This document shows positions 51,797 through 60,305 of a stretch of 64,000 nt of DNA, one piece after another. The notes beneath the pieces are model-generated. The model made no database searches, was not told where the DNA came from, and saw only the letters and a list, made by a program, of their open reading frames with translations. The stretch is taken from positions 38,541 to 102,540 of the forward strand of contig JBFXED010000010.1 of the NCBI GenBank assembly GCA_050180485.1, in the 5' to 3' direction. A program made the position numbers and the translations under genes. The stretch is from CADEGL01 sp050180485. Its GTDB lineage: Bacteria; Pseudomonadota; Alphaproteobacteria; CADEGL01. Each line of letters starts with the position of its first letter. Within the stretch, counting starts at the first letter, position 1.

Positions 51797-52753
51797 GCGA
51801 TCCAGGATCGCCGCGATGGCGGCGGGGTCGTCCCACACCAGGCGCACGCGCACCGTCTCGACCATGCCGCGCGCCTCGGCGGGAAAGCGCACCAAGTCCT
51901 TCTCCGTCGTGACAGGCAATGCGCCGAACGCGCTGGCAGACTCGCACAGCGCCATGATCTCGTCCGGCGTGTAGGGATGGTGGTCCGGAAAATCCTGGCT
52001 GAGCGCGATGTTGCAGCCCAGGTGGCGCAGCGTGTCGTAGAACTTGGCCGGCCGCGCGATGCCGGCGAAGGCCAGGACCGTGCGGCCCGCCAAGCGGCGC
52101 GCGTTCTCGTCCGGCTCCAGCCGCGCGCGCAGGACGGGAAGCTTGCCTTCCAGCGCCACCACGACGCCGTGCCGGTCCTCGCCGATGAGGATCGCGGCCT
52201 GGGCGCGCGCGAGGCCGTCGGAGGGTTGCTCGCGTAACGGCCCCGCCGGCATCAGGCGTCCGTTGCCGAAGCCATATCCGCCATCGATGACGATGACGGA
52301 CAGATCCTTCGCCAGGTTCGGGTTCTGGAATCCGTCATCCATCACAATGACCGTCGCGCCCGCGGCTTCGGCGGCGCGGGCTCCGGCCACGCGGTCATGC
52401 GAGACCCAGGTGGGGCCTTGGGCGGCCAGCAACAAAGCCTCATCGCCCACGTCGGTGGATGCATGCTGCGACGGATCGACCTGGGCTGGGCCTTTCAGTT
52501 CGCCGCCATAGCCGCGCGTCAGGAAATGGGGTGTGCCGCCTTGCGCCTTGAGCAGTGCGCCCAACGCCAATGCGGTCGGTGTCTTGCCCGCGCCGCCTGC
52601 CACCAGGTTGCCGACGCAGATGACGGGGATACCGACATGTACGGGCTTCGCGCCGCTCTGCCGCAGCTTTGCGCCGAAACCCCAGATCGCTGCGGCCGGC
52701 GCGAGCAGTGCCGGCAAGACGCCCGGTCGCGACCAGAACTCAGGCGCGCGCAC
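51785..52753 (-). CDS. lpxK: Tetraacyldisaccharide 4'-kinase LpxK
   Basis: 322 residues, P-loop kinase of lipid A synthesis. The N-terminus APEFWSRPGVLPALLAPAAAIWG is typical. Walker A is GNLVAGGAGKTP (about residue 46), with FLTRGYGG and VIVMDDGFQNP downstream. The GTG start at 52753 lies inside the last codons of waaA (14-base overlap). The last 12 bases overlap the M23 gene. It is the third enzyme gene in a lipid A/core cluster. Confidence 0.96.
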   Translation of the reverse strand: MRAPEFWSRPGVLPALLAPAAAIWGFGAKLRQSGAKPVHVGIPVICVGNLVAGGAGKTPTALALGALLKAQGGTPHFLTRGYGGELKGPAQVDPSQHASTDVGDEALLLAAQGPTWVSHDRVAGARAAEAAGATVIVMDDGFQNPNLAKDLSVIVIDGGYGFGNGRLMPAGPLREQPSDGLARAQAAILIGEDRHGVVVALEGKLPVLRARLEPDENARRLAGRTVLAFAGIARPAKFYDTLRHLGCNIALSQDFPDHHPYTPDEIMALCESASAFGALPVTTEKDLVRFPAEARGMVETVRVRLVWDDPAAIAAILDRLRG

Positions 52754-54035
52754 GCTGGCCACCCGGCGCGCCGAGCGAATCGAGCAGTGGCGCCATGTCG
52801 CCCAGCACGCGGTCGAGCACGCCGCGATGGGCGTCGGCGACGCCGCGAGCGGCGGCGGCGCGGCGCACACGCAAGTTTTGGTCGGCCAAAAGCGCGTCAA
52901 CCTCGCGCGCGAGGCTCTCGGCGTCCGACACTTCGCGCGTGGCTTCGACGCGGTACATCTCGGAGGCGATCTCCTGGAAGTTCCACATATGCGGCCCGTG
53001 CACGATGGCGCAGTCCTGCCGCGCGGGTTCCAGGACGTTCTGCCCGCCATGGGCAATCAGCGAACCGCCGACGAAGACAACGGGCGCCAAGCGATAGAAC
53101 AAGCCCAACTCGCCCATCGTGTCGGCCAGATAGATCGCGGTCTCGTCGGTCACCGGTTCCTTGGCGGACCGGCGGGCGATGCCGATGCCGGGCGTGGACA
53201 GTTCACGCGCCAGCGTTGTACCGCGGGCGGCATGGCGCGGCACGATGATGGTCAGAAGATCGGGCCGCTTCCGCGCCAGAATTTGGTGGGCCGCCGCGAT
53301 GACGGTTTCCTCGCCGGCATGGGTGCTGGCGGCCAGCCAGACTGGACGCGTGCCGATGGCGCCGCGCAGCGCGGCCAGCTCGTCGGCTGACGCCGGCAGC
53401 GGGTCGGCCGCGTATTTCAGGTTGCCGGGCGTGCGGACCTGCCGCGCGCCGAGTCGCGCGAAGCGCGTGGCCTCGACCGAGGATTGCGCGAAGCAGAGGG
53501 CGAAGCCAGCCAAGAGTGGCTGCACAAGCGAACGCGCGCGCTGCCATCCCGCGAAGGATTTGGCCGACATGCGGCCGTTGAGCAGCACCATGGGAATGCC
53601 CCGGCGCTGTGTTTCCGCGATCATGTTCGGCCACAATTCCGATTCGACCCAGAGTGCCAAGTCCGGCCGCCAATGGTCGAGGAAGCGCGACACCCACAAA
53701 GGCCGATCGACCGGCACATACTGGTGGAAGGCGCCCGGCGGCAGCCGATCGCGCAGAAGGCGCGCAGAGGTGACGGTGCCCGTCGTGACCAGAATGCGCA
53801 CATGGGGCCGTTCGCCGCGCAAGCGCGTGATCAGCGTCAAAACCGACTGGGCCTCGCCCACGCTAGCCGCATGCAGCCAGATCAGCTTCCCGTCGGGCCG
53901 CGGCAGCTTGGCGTGGCCGAGCCGCTCGTGGAAACGCTCGCGGTCTTCCTTGCCGCGCCGCTGACGCTGCAGAAGGTAGAGATAGACCAACGGCGAGGCG
54001 GCCACCATGAACTGGCGATAGAGCAAGCGGATCAT
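52740..54035 (-). CDS. waaA: 3-deoxy-D-manno-octulosonic acid transferase WaaA (KdtA)
   Basis: 431 residues, adds Kdo to lipid IVA at the inner membrane. A short N-terminal membrane anchor is followed by WLHAASVGEAQS (with the conserved Glu), WVESELWPNMI, NGRMSAKS and GNLKYAADP. The C-terminal GT30 half contains VFVGGSLIAHGGQNVLEPA (about residue 325). It overlaps the acyltransferase-like gene by ATGA and lpxK by 14 bases, so it is tightly coupled. Confidence 0.97.
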   Translation of the reverse strand: MIRLLYRQFMVAASPLVYLYLLQRQRRGKEDRERFHERLGHAKLPRPDGKLIWLHAASVGEAQSVLTLITRLRGERPHVRILVTTGTVTSARLLRDRLPPGAFHQYVPVDRPLWVSRFLDHWRPDLALWVESELWPNMIAETQRRGIPMVLLNGRMSAKSFAGWQRARSLVQPLLAGFALCFAQSSVEATRFARLGARQVRTPGNLKYAADPLPASADELAALRGAIGTRPVWLAASTHAGEETVIAAAHQILARKRPDLLTIIVPRHAARGTTLARELSTPGIGIARRSAKEPVTDETAIYLADTMGELGLFYRLAPVVFVGGSLIAHGGQNVLEPARQDCAIVHGPHMWNFQEIASEMYRVEATREVSDAESLAREVDALLADQNLRVRRAAAARGVADAHRGVLDRVLGDMAPLLDSLGAPGGQRARA

Positions 54036-54757
54036 GACCGCGCTCCGGCCGGTTCTGCTTCGACCTCAGCCGGCGGCGGGGTCTCCAAACCGAACATGGC
54101 GTCGGCCTGCTGCGTGATGGCGTTGAGCGAGCGCTCGACCTCAAGCCGCGCGCGCTCCAGCGCATCGGCATCGGCGTCTGCCGGCACATGGATGGGATCG
54201 CCCCACACGAGCGCGCAGCGGTTGAAGGGGCGCGGCAGGATGAAGCGATCCCAGCTTCCCAGCATGCGGCGGCGCTTGGCGCCGTAGGTGACCGGCAGGA
54301 TCGGCACTTTCGCCAGCTTTGCCGCTACCACGATGCCGGGCGAGGCGCGCATGCGCGGCCCGCGCGGCCCGTCCGGCGTGAAGCCGATCACCGTGCCGCC
54401 GGACAAGGCGCGCACAATCGTGCGCAAAGCGGCCGTTCCGCCCTTCGAGGTGGAGCCGACCACGGTGCCTTGGCCGAAATGGGCGATCACCTGCGCGATC
54501 ATGCGGCCGTCGCGGTGATTCGAGATCAGCATGTCGAACGGCATCTTGCTGCGCCAGCTACAGGTCAGTAGCAGCATGCGCCCATGCCAGAAGCAGATGA
54601 TGCAGGGTTTGTTCGCGGCCTTTAGCTTCGCGACATGGTCGCCGTTCACCACCGTCCAGCGGCTAGTCCAATCGACCAGGCGGATATAGAAGGCGACGCA
54701 ACCGGCCAGCGCTGCCTGCACCCATTTCTTGGCGAGGAGTGACTTCCCGAAGCTCAC
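54032..54757 (-). CDS. DUF374 lysophospholipid acyltransferase-like protein
   Basis: 241 residues. The N-terminal helix ALAGCVAFYIRLV precedes CIICFWHGRMLLL and ISNHRDGRMIAQV (HRDG in place of the HX4D block of PlsC-like enzymes). GSTSKGGTAALRTIV and FTPDGPRGPRM follow. This family sits with waaA and lpxK in many Alphaproteobacteria and is thought to act on lipid A or lipoproteins; the exact reaction is not known. The GTG start at 54757 is four bases after the ABC stop. Confidence 0.88.
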   Translation of the reverse strand: MSFGKSLLAKKWVQAALAGCVAFYIRLVDWTSRWTVVNGDHVAKLKAANKPCIICFWHGRMLLLTCSWRSKMPFDMLISNHRDGRMIAQVIAHFGQGTVVGSTSKGGTAALRTIVRALSGGTVIGFTPDGPRGPRMRASPGIVVAAKLAKVPILPVTYGAKRRRMLGSWDRFILPRPFNRCALVWGDPIHVPADADADALERARLEVERSLNAITQQADAMFGLETPPPAEVEAEPAGARS

Positions 54758-54761
54758 CGGA

Positions 54762-56603
54762 TCAGGCGCGTGCGCGGGCGGTTGGAAGCTCCGCCACGGT
54801 CGCGTCCTCGGACACCTGGCGGGCATAGAGGCGCGCATAGACGCCGCCGCGCGCGATAAGGTCCGCATGTGTGCCCGATTCGGCGATCTGGCCTTCGTCC
54901 ATCACGTAGATGATATCGGCGTCGACGACGGTGGACAGGCGATGCGCCACGACCAGTGTGGTGCGTCCGCGCATCAGTTCGCGCAGCGCGGCCTGCACCA
55001 GTGCCTCCGTGTTGGTGTCCAAGGCCGAGGTGGCTTCGTCGAGCAGGAGGATCGGCGCGTTCTTCAACATGGCGCGCGCGATGGCGATGCGCTGGCGTTG
55101 ACCGCCGGACAATTTCACGCCCTGGCCGCCCACGGGGGTTTCGTAGCCTTCGGGCAGACCGACGATGAAGTCGTGCGCGCCCGCGCGCGTCGCGGCCGCG
55201 ATGATCTCGTCCTCCGTCGCGCTGGCTTTGCCGTAGGCGATGTTGGCCCGCACCGTGTCGGCGAAGAGGCTCGTCTCCTGGCTGACCAGACCGATATTGG
55301 CGCGCAGGGAGGCCATGGTGACGTCGCGCACGTCCGCGCCGTCCACCAGCACCTTGCCGGCCTGGACGTCGTAAAAGCGTGGGATCAGGTTCAGCACGCT
55401 CGACTTGCCGGCCCCCGACGGACCCACAAGCGCCACCGTCTTGCCGGCGGGCACCTCGAGGGTGAGGTTCCGCAGCGCGCGCTTGCCCGGTACATAGGCG
55501 AAGGTCACGTCCTGGAAGGCGATCGCACCCGCCGTGACCTTCAGCGTGGCGGCACCCGGTTTGTCGACGATCTGCGGCTCGGAATCGAGCATGGTGAAGA
55601 TACGCGCGGCGGCGGCCAGGCCTTCCTGCAAATGGGAGTTCAGGTTGGCCAGACGCTTCATCGGCTCGTAGGCCAGGATGAGCGCCGTGATGAACGAGAA
55701 GAACTGGCCCGGCGTGCGTCCGCCTGCGATGACCTGATAGCCGCCATAGAGCACGACGGAGACGACGGCGACGCCGCCTAGGAACTCCATGATCGGGTGG
55801 GACAGGGCGCGGGTGCGCGTCGCCTTGTAGATCAGCTTGAAGATGCGATTGATCGCGTTTGTCGCGCGGCCCGTCTCATAGTTTTCCATGCCGTAGGCTT
55901 TGACATGGCGCGCACCCTGGAACGCTTCGTCCAATAGCGCGCCGAACTGGCCGATCTCGACCTGGGTGTTGGTCGATACTTTGCGCATGCGGCGGCCGAT
56001 CTTAACGATCGGCAGGATGGCGATCGGAAAGACGAAGAACGCGATGCAGGCCAGGACGTAGTCTTGGTAGAACATGACGCCCAGCAGGAAGATGAGTGTC
56101 AGCGCGTCCTTGCCGATACCGGTGAAGGTGTCGGCCACGGCCAGGCGCAGCACCTGCACGTCGTTGATGAAGCGCGTGATCAGCGTGCCCGCGTGGTTGT
56201 CGTGGAAGAATTGCAGATCCGCGCGCATCAGGTGCGCGAACATCTGGATCTGGAAATCCGCGATGATACGGAAGCCGATCCAATTCATCAGCACGCCCTG
56301 ACCGAACGTGCCGAGGCCCTTGGCCAGGAACGAGATCAGGATCGCGGCACCCACCAGCAGCAGCATGGTACGGTCCTGGCGGATGAAGATGTCGTCGAGC
56401 ACGGCCTCCATCACCTTGGCCAGGCCCGCGGTTGCCGCCGCTGCGATGGCCATGCAGGCGAAGGCTGCGAACAACCGGCCGAGATGGCGGCTGATATGGT
56501 CGCGCAGCATGCGCTTGGCTAGCGCATAGCTGTTCGCGTTCAGGGGCAGTTTCGCGGCTTTGGCCAAAGGCTTGGTCCTAATGTGACGATTCGGCGGGAC
56601 CAT
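54762..56603 (-). CDS. MsbA-like ABC transporter (fused permease-ATPase)
   Basis: 613 residues from ATG 56603. Six helices form the exporter membrane domain (about 40-325), followed by one ATPase domain (about 360-590). Walker A is VGPSGAGKSS, signature LSGGQRQRIAIARA, Walker B ILLLDEATSALD, with the switch His in VVAHRLST. Position before an acyltransferase, waaA and lpxK suggests flipping of lipid A-core across the inner membrane. The longer frame to 56654 would run through a hairpin and is not preferred. Confidence 0.92.
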   Translation of the reverse strand: MVPPNRHIRTKPLAKAAKLPLNANSYALAKRMLRDHISRHLGRLFAAFACMAIAAAATAGLAKVMEAVLDDIFIRQDRTMLLLVGAAILISFLAKGLGTFGQGVLMNWIGFRIIADFQIQMFAHLMRADLQFFHDNHAGTLITRFINDVQVLRLAVADTFTGIGKDALTLIFLLGVMFYQDYVLACIAFFVFPIAILPIVKIGRRMRKVSTNTQVEIGQFGALLDEAFQGARHVKAYGMENYETGRATNAINRIFKLIYKATRTRALSHPIMEFLGGVAVVSVVLYGGYQVIAGGRTPGQFFSFITALILAYEPMKRLANLNSHLQEGLAAAARIFTMLDSEPQIVDKPGAATLKVTAGAIAFQDVTFAYVPGKRALRNLTLEVPAGKTVALVGPSGAGKSSVLNLIPRFYDVQAGKVLVDGADVRDVTMASLRANIGLVSQETSLFADTVRANIAYGKASATEDEIIAAATRAGAHDFIVGLPEGYETPVGGQGVKLSGGQRQRIAIARAMLKNAPILLLDEATSALDTNTEALVQAALRELMRGRTTLVVAHRLSTVVDADIIYVMDEGQIAESGTHADLIARGGVYARLYARQVSEDATVAELPTARARA

Positions 56604-56610
56604 ATCACGG

Positions 56611-56638
56611 GGGGCTTCCCGGACCAAACGGAAGCCCC
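56611..56638 (-). promoter_or_regulatory. Hairpin just upstream of the MsbA-like gene
   Basis: A perfect nine-pair stem (GGGGCTTCC 56611-56619 with GGAAGCCCC 56630-56638) has a ten-base loop. It ends seven bases before ATG 56603. No T-run follows on the minus strand. The 3' arm contains GGAAG, the only ribosome-site-like sequence for that ATG, so it may limit translation. It may also be a weak terminator of the upstream transcript. Confidence 0.5.
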
Positions 56639-56674
56639 GCCGTGGCTGGCGCAAAAGCCAGTCGAATCAGGCGT

Positions 56675-56866
56675 CTAGCCGCCTATCGGCGGGTCGGACT
56701 CGGCCTCTTCGAGGACAGACGTGGGCGGGGTTGCCACCTGCCGACGGCGGCGGATGTGGCGCCGCTCCCGCCAGGCGCGCTCGGCGCGGGCGCGGCCGGG
56801 CGTGGTACGGGGACGGAGACGGGGCAAGGGGCGGCAAAGGCGGGAAAGCGGGGTTTGCGACGTCAT
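56675..56866 (-). CDS. Small Arg-rich hypothetical ORF
   Basis: A 63-codon frame between the glycosyltransferase and the MsbA-like gene. The centre is very basic (RARAERAWRERRHIRRRRQ) and the end is acidic (LEEAESDPP). Third codon positions are strongly GC, like real genes here. There is no good ribosome site and no recognised family, so it may be chance in GC-rich DNA. Confidence 0.35.
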   Translation of the reverse strand: MTSQTPLSRLCRPLPRLRPRTTPGRARAERAWRERRHIRRRRQVATPPTSVLEEAESDPPIGG

Positions 56867-56933
56867 GAAGGGGCGCTCGAAGCTCCTGATCCGGGGTTGG
56901 AGACGGAAAAACTCCCCGGTGGAGCGAGCGGCG

Positions 56934-57947
56934 TCACCCGCGTGCGCCCCTTGGCCGGGGATGGAGATTGGCGAGGAATTGCCGCGCGCAGGCTTCCCAC
57001 GAATGGGCGAGCGCATGGGCGCGGCAGGCGTCCGGCGAGATGCGGCGCGCGCTTTCGACGGCACGGCCTAGATCCTCGTCCAGCACGCCGACGCCCATGC
57101 CGTCGACGACATCGAGCGGACCTGAAACCGGATAGGCGGCGACGGGCACGCCGCAGGCGAGGGCCTCCAGCATGACGAGCCCGAATGTGTCGGTGCGGCT
57201 TGGGAAGACGAAGACGTCGGCCGCGGCATAGAGGCGCGCCAGTTCCGCGCCGAAGCGGGCGCCCGCGAAGCGGACGTCGGGGTATTTGCGCTTGAGCGTT
57301 TCCAGAAGCGGTCCGTCGCCGACGACGTGCTTGGTGCCGGGCAAGGGCAGGGAGAGGAACGCTTCGATGTTCTTTTCGACCGCGACGCGTCCGACATACA
57401 GATGTATGGGGCGCGCGCCGTCGAGCGCATCCTTAGGCCCGGGACGGAACGTCTCAGTATCAACACCGCGCGACCAGGGCACCACGTTCGAGAAGCCATG
57501 GTCGGTCAGTTCTTTACGCAGACTCGGCGCGGCAACCATCACCCCCTTCGCCGCGGTATGGAAACGGCGCATCAGGGCAAAGGTCCAGCCGCGCGGGATG
57601 CGGAACCGCGCGTGGACATAATCCGGGAAACGCGTGTGGTAGGAGGTGGTAAAGGGCAACCCGCGCTTCAGGCACAGGCTGCGCGCCACCTGGCCCAAGG
57701 GCCCTTCGGTCGCGATGTGAATCGCATCGGGATCGAAGCTGTCGAGCACTTTTTTCAGATGCCGGCGGGGAAACAGCGCGAGGCGGATTTCTGGATAGGT
57801 CGGGCATGGGATAGTACGGAACTCGGACGGCGTCACCGCGCGCACCGTGTGGCCCAGCCGTTCCAATTCCTGCGCGACGGTCTGCAGAGTGCGGACCACC
57901 CCATTAACCTGGGGCGCCCAGGCGTCGGTGACCAGGAGGATACGCAC
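56934..57947 (-). CDS. Glycosyltransferase family 4 protein
   Basis: A 337-residue GT-B enzyme. The N-terminal nucleotide-side loop is DAWAPQVNGVVRTLQT, followed by SYHTRFPDYVHAR. The C-terminal half has YVGRVAVEKNIEAFL and the donor-binding SRTDTFGLVMLEALACG (E-x7-E region). It resembles the MgtA/alpha-mannosyltransferase group; both sugar and acceptor are unknown. GTG 57947 overlaps the upstream gene's TAG (TAGTG), so it is coupled to the phosphoesterase. Confidence 0.9.
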   Translation of the reverse strand: MRILLVTDAWAPQVNGVVRTLQTVAQELERLGHTVRAVTPSEFRTIPCPTYPEIRLALFPRRHLKKVLDSFDPDAIHIATEGPLGQVARSLCLKRGLPFTTSYHTRFPDYVHARFRIPRGWTFALMRRFHTAAKGVMVAAPSLRKELTDHGFSNVVPWSRGVDTETFRPGPKDALDGARPIHLYVGRVAVEKNIEAFLSLPLPGTKHVVGDGPLLETLKRKYPDVRFAGARFGAELARLYAAADVFVFPSRTDTFGLVMLEALACGVPVAAYPVSGPLDVVDGMGVGVLDEDLGRAVESARRISPDACRAHALAHSWEACARQFLANLHPRPRGARG

Positions 57948-58771
57948 TATTCCGCGGCCACCGGCCAGGTTCCGCGTGAAGGTGCGGAAGCTGGCGTCGG
58001 CGCCGCGGCCCGGCGCTGGCGTTCGCGCGGCCAATCGATGATCTCGAAGCGCCCGTCGTGGTGTTCGACCAGGGCGGTGCAGCTTTCCACCCAGTCGCCG
58101 TCATTGCAGTAGAGGATGCCGTCGATCATGCGCATCTCGGCGTGGTGGATATGTCCGCAGATGACGCCATCGGCGCCGCGTCGGCGCGCTTCGGTGGCCA
58201 GCGCCGTCTCGAAGCTGGAGATGTACTCGACCGCGTTCTTGACCTTGTGCTTCAGGTATTTCGACAGCGACCAGTAGGGATAGCCCAACCGTCCGCGGAT
58301 GCGGTTGACCCAATTATTGGCCCAGATCGCGATCTGATAGGCCCAGTCGCCCACCAAGGCCAGCCATTTGGCGTAGCGCACGATGGCGTCGAACTGGTCG
58401 CCGTGGATGACGAGGAAGCGGCGCCCGTCGGCCGAGTCGTACATGTATTCGTTGACGACCAGAACGCCGGCCAGATGCACGCCCTCATAATCGCGCGCCA
58501 TCTCGTCGTGATTGCCGGGGACGTAGATGACTTTGGTGCCGGCCCGCGCCATGGCCAGCACGCGCTGAATGATGGCCGAGTGGGTGGGCTTCCAGTACCA
58601 GGACCGGATCAGGCGCCAGCCGTCGAAGATGTCGCCGACCAGGAAGAGCTGCTCGGGATCGCACTGGTCTAGGAATTCGAGCAACAGTTCGGCCTTGCAG
58701 CCGCGTGTCGCCAGGTGCACGTCCGAGATCCAGATTGCTCGGTGGGACCTCGGCCTTGTCATTTTGGTCAT
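57947..58771 (-). CDS. LpxH-like metallophosphoesterase
   Basis: 274 residues, calcineurin-like fold with a full two-metal site: WISDVHLA, LVGDIFDGW, VPGNHDE, VIHGDQFD and ICGHIHHAE. It resembles UDP-2,3-diacylglucosamine diphosphatases (LpxH group), but many Alphaproteobacteria use LpxI instead, so the lipid A role is not certain. Ala/Pro-rich C-terminal tail. GGAG lies eight bases before ATG 58771. It is coupled to the glycosyltransferase gene downstream. Confidence 0.88.
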   Translation of the reverse strand: MTKMTRPRSHRAIWISDVHLATRGCKAELLLEFLDQCDPEQLFLVGDIFDGWRLIRSWYWKPTHSAIIQRVLAMARAGTKVIYVPGNHDEMARDYEGVHLAGVLVVNEYMYDSADGRRFLVIHGDQFDAIVRYAKWLALVGDWAYQIAIWANNWVNRIRGRLGYPYWSLSKYLKHKVKNAVEYISSFETALATEARRRGADGVICGHIHHAEMRMIDGILYCNDGDWVESCTALVEHHDGRFEIIDWPRERQRRAAAPTPASAPSRGTWPVAAE

Positions 58772-58799
58772 CGCAGTCCGCTCCGCTGCGGTTTGCGAG

Positions 58800-58890
58800 G
58801 CTTCTTTAAAGTGAAACGCGCACCCTATTTCGCAAGTTATTGTTACAATCCAATAAAGCTCGAAAATATTTTTTCGATTGTTTGTCGCGA
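58800..58890 (-). promoter_or_regulatory. AT-rich promoter region of the phosphoesterase-glycosyltransferase operon
   Basis: The most AT-rich stretch nearby. It contains ATTGTTACAAT (58838-58848), a perfect odd palindrome, and the near-palindrome CGAAAATATTTTTTCG (58861-58876). It sits directly upstream of ATG 58771, so it is probably the operon promoter and perhaps an operator. The exact start point is not clear. Confidence 0.4.
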
Positions 58891-58892
58891 CG

Positions 58893-58916
58893 AAAAACCC
58901 GCGGGAATGCCGCGGG
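58893..58916 (-). terminator. Intrinsic terminator, minus strand
   Basis: CCCGCGG (58898-58904) and CCGCGGG (58910-58916) form a seven-pair stem with a five-base loop. On the minus strand TTTTT follows. It lies 25 bases after the stop of the small hypothetical gene ending at 58942, which supports that gene being transcribed. Confidence 0.82.
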
Positions 58917-58941
58917 CTGGTCCGGCGCGAAAAGGGCCGGT

Positions 58942-59220
58942 TTAGGAGCCGGGGTTCGAACGTGGCGGATCCGTGGACGGATCGACGTCGGGTACCGGTT
59001 TGCCGCCGCCCTTGCCGTCGCCGGGAATGATTCCTTCGTCTCGGCGAGGACCGTCGCCGGAACGATGGGGTCGGCCCTTCTTTTCGTCCTCGTAATCCCG
59101 ATGCTCGGCGGGTTTGTTGGGCGCATGCCCGTGCCCGTCGCCTTCGGGCGGGGTATAGCGGCCGGCCTGGGCGTCCCGATTCCAGACGAGTTTCGGAAAA
59201 ATCGCGGGCGGCACGGTCAT
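58942..59220 (-). CDS. Small disordered hypothetical protein
   Basis: A 92-residue frame from ATG 59220 (59232 also possible; no clear ribosome site). It has no hydrophobic core after FPKLVWNRDAQAGRYTPPEG. The rest is polar Gly/Pro/Asp/Lys-rich (EHRDYEDEKKGRPHRSGDGP) and looks intrinsically disordered. I do not recognise the family. A good terminator sits just after the stop. It has no signal peptide. Confidence 0.5.
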   Translation of the reverse strand: MTVPPAIFPKLVWNRDAQAGRYTPPEGDGHGHAPNKPAEHRDYEDEKKGRPHRSGDGPRRDEGIIPGDGKGGGKPVPDVDPSTDPPRSNPGS

Positions 59221-59315
59221 GGCTGGTCTCATACAGAGGGGCATATTCAGAAAACCCGCGAAATGCGGACAGGTTCCTGCTCCCGTCGCACGCCTGTCAT
59301 GAAAGCGACATAAGA

Positions 59316-60305
59316 ATGCAGCGGGCCGAACCGGGAGCCGCTGCGGGCATGGATGATTTGAGAATGGGGGCGGCTCCCGCCCGCCGCCTCCTGGTGATCC
59401 ACAACCCGGCCGCGGGCGGCTGGCGCCGCAAGCGGCGATTCGCCCGTGCACTCGCGGAGCTGGAACGGCTGGGCTGCCACGTCGAGGTACGCCGCACCGA
59501 TGCGCGCGGTGATGCCGAGCGCCTGGCCCGTGCGGCGCGAACAGAGGAATTCGATCTGGTCGTCGCCGCGGGCGGCGATGGCACCATCAACGAAGTGGTC
59601 AACGGCCTGGTCCAGTCGGGATTGCCGCTCGGCGTCATTCCGCTTGGCACCGCTAACGTCTTCGCCTCGGAGATCGGCCTTCCCAGCGATATCCAGGCCG
59701 CCGCTTCCTTCGCGGCACGCGCGCCCATCGTCCCCGTCCATGTGGGCAGAGCCAACGGCCGTTGCTTCTCACTCATGGCCGGAGCCGGGTTCGACGCGCT
59801 GGTCGTGGCGGGGGTGGACGGAAGGCTGAAGCGGCTCTGCGGCAAATGCGCCTATGTCACCGAGTCGCTGTTCCGCATGGCGGCATGGCGGTCGCGGCCC
59901 TATGTCGTGACGGTGGACGGCAGTCGCCACGAGGCCGCGTCGATCATTGTCGCCAAGGGCCGGTATTATGCCGGGCGCTATGTGGTCGCGCCGTCCGCCC
60001 ATCTGTCGTTGCCATCGTTCCAAGTGGTGCTGTTCCGAAAAGGTGGGCGGCTGGCGGTGATGCGTTATGGAATCGCTCTGCTTCTTAACGTCATTCCGCG
60101 TCTGCCGGACGTGGAGATCGTCGAGGGACGGAGCGTCGAGATCGAAGGGCCACCCGGCGAACCGGTTCAGGGCGATGGCGACATCGTCGCGTCATTGCCG
60201 CTGCGCGTCGCGATCGCGGATCGGTTGCTGCGGGTCGCGGGCGCGCTTCAGGCGCCGGCTACCGTCATGCCATCCACGCGCAGGGTGGGTGCGTCGGTGC
60301 CGTAG
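59316..60305 (+). CDS. Diacylglycerol/sphingosine kinase-type lipid kinase
   Basis: 329 residues from ATG 59316; ATG 59349 or 59364 would give a more usual N-terminus. The catalytic DAGK domain has VIHNPAAGGWRRKR and LVVAAGGDGTINEVVNGL (GGDGT, about residue 88), then PLGTANVFA. It is the DgkB/YegS/BmrU family, which phosphorylates diacylglycerol or a related lipid. Its 3' end runs 58 bases into the 3' end of the convergent pmbA gene, so the two genes share coding sequence. Confidence 0.9.
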   Translation: MQRAEPGAAAGMDDLRMGAAPARRLLVIHNPAAGGWRRKRRFARALAELERLGCHVEVRRTDARGDAERLARAARTEEFDLVVAAGGDGTINEVVNGLVQSGLPLGVIPLGTANVFASEIGLPSDIQAAASFAARAPIVPVHVGRANGRCFSLMAGAGFDALVVAGVDGRLKRLCGKCAYVTESLFRMAAWRSRPYVVTVDGSRHEAASIIVAKGRYYAGRYVVAPSAHLSLPSFQVVLFRKGGRLAVMRYGIALLLNVIPRLPDVEIVEGRSVEIEGPPGEPVQGDGDIVASLPLRVAIADRLLRVAGALQAPATVMPSTRRVGASVP

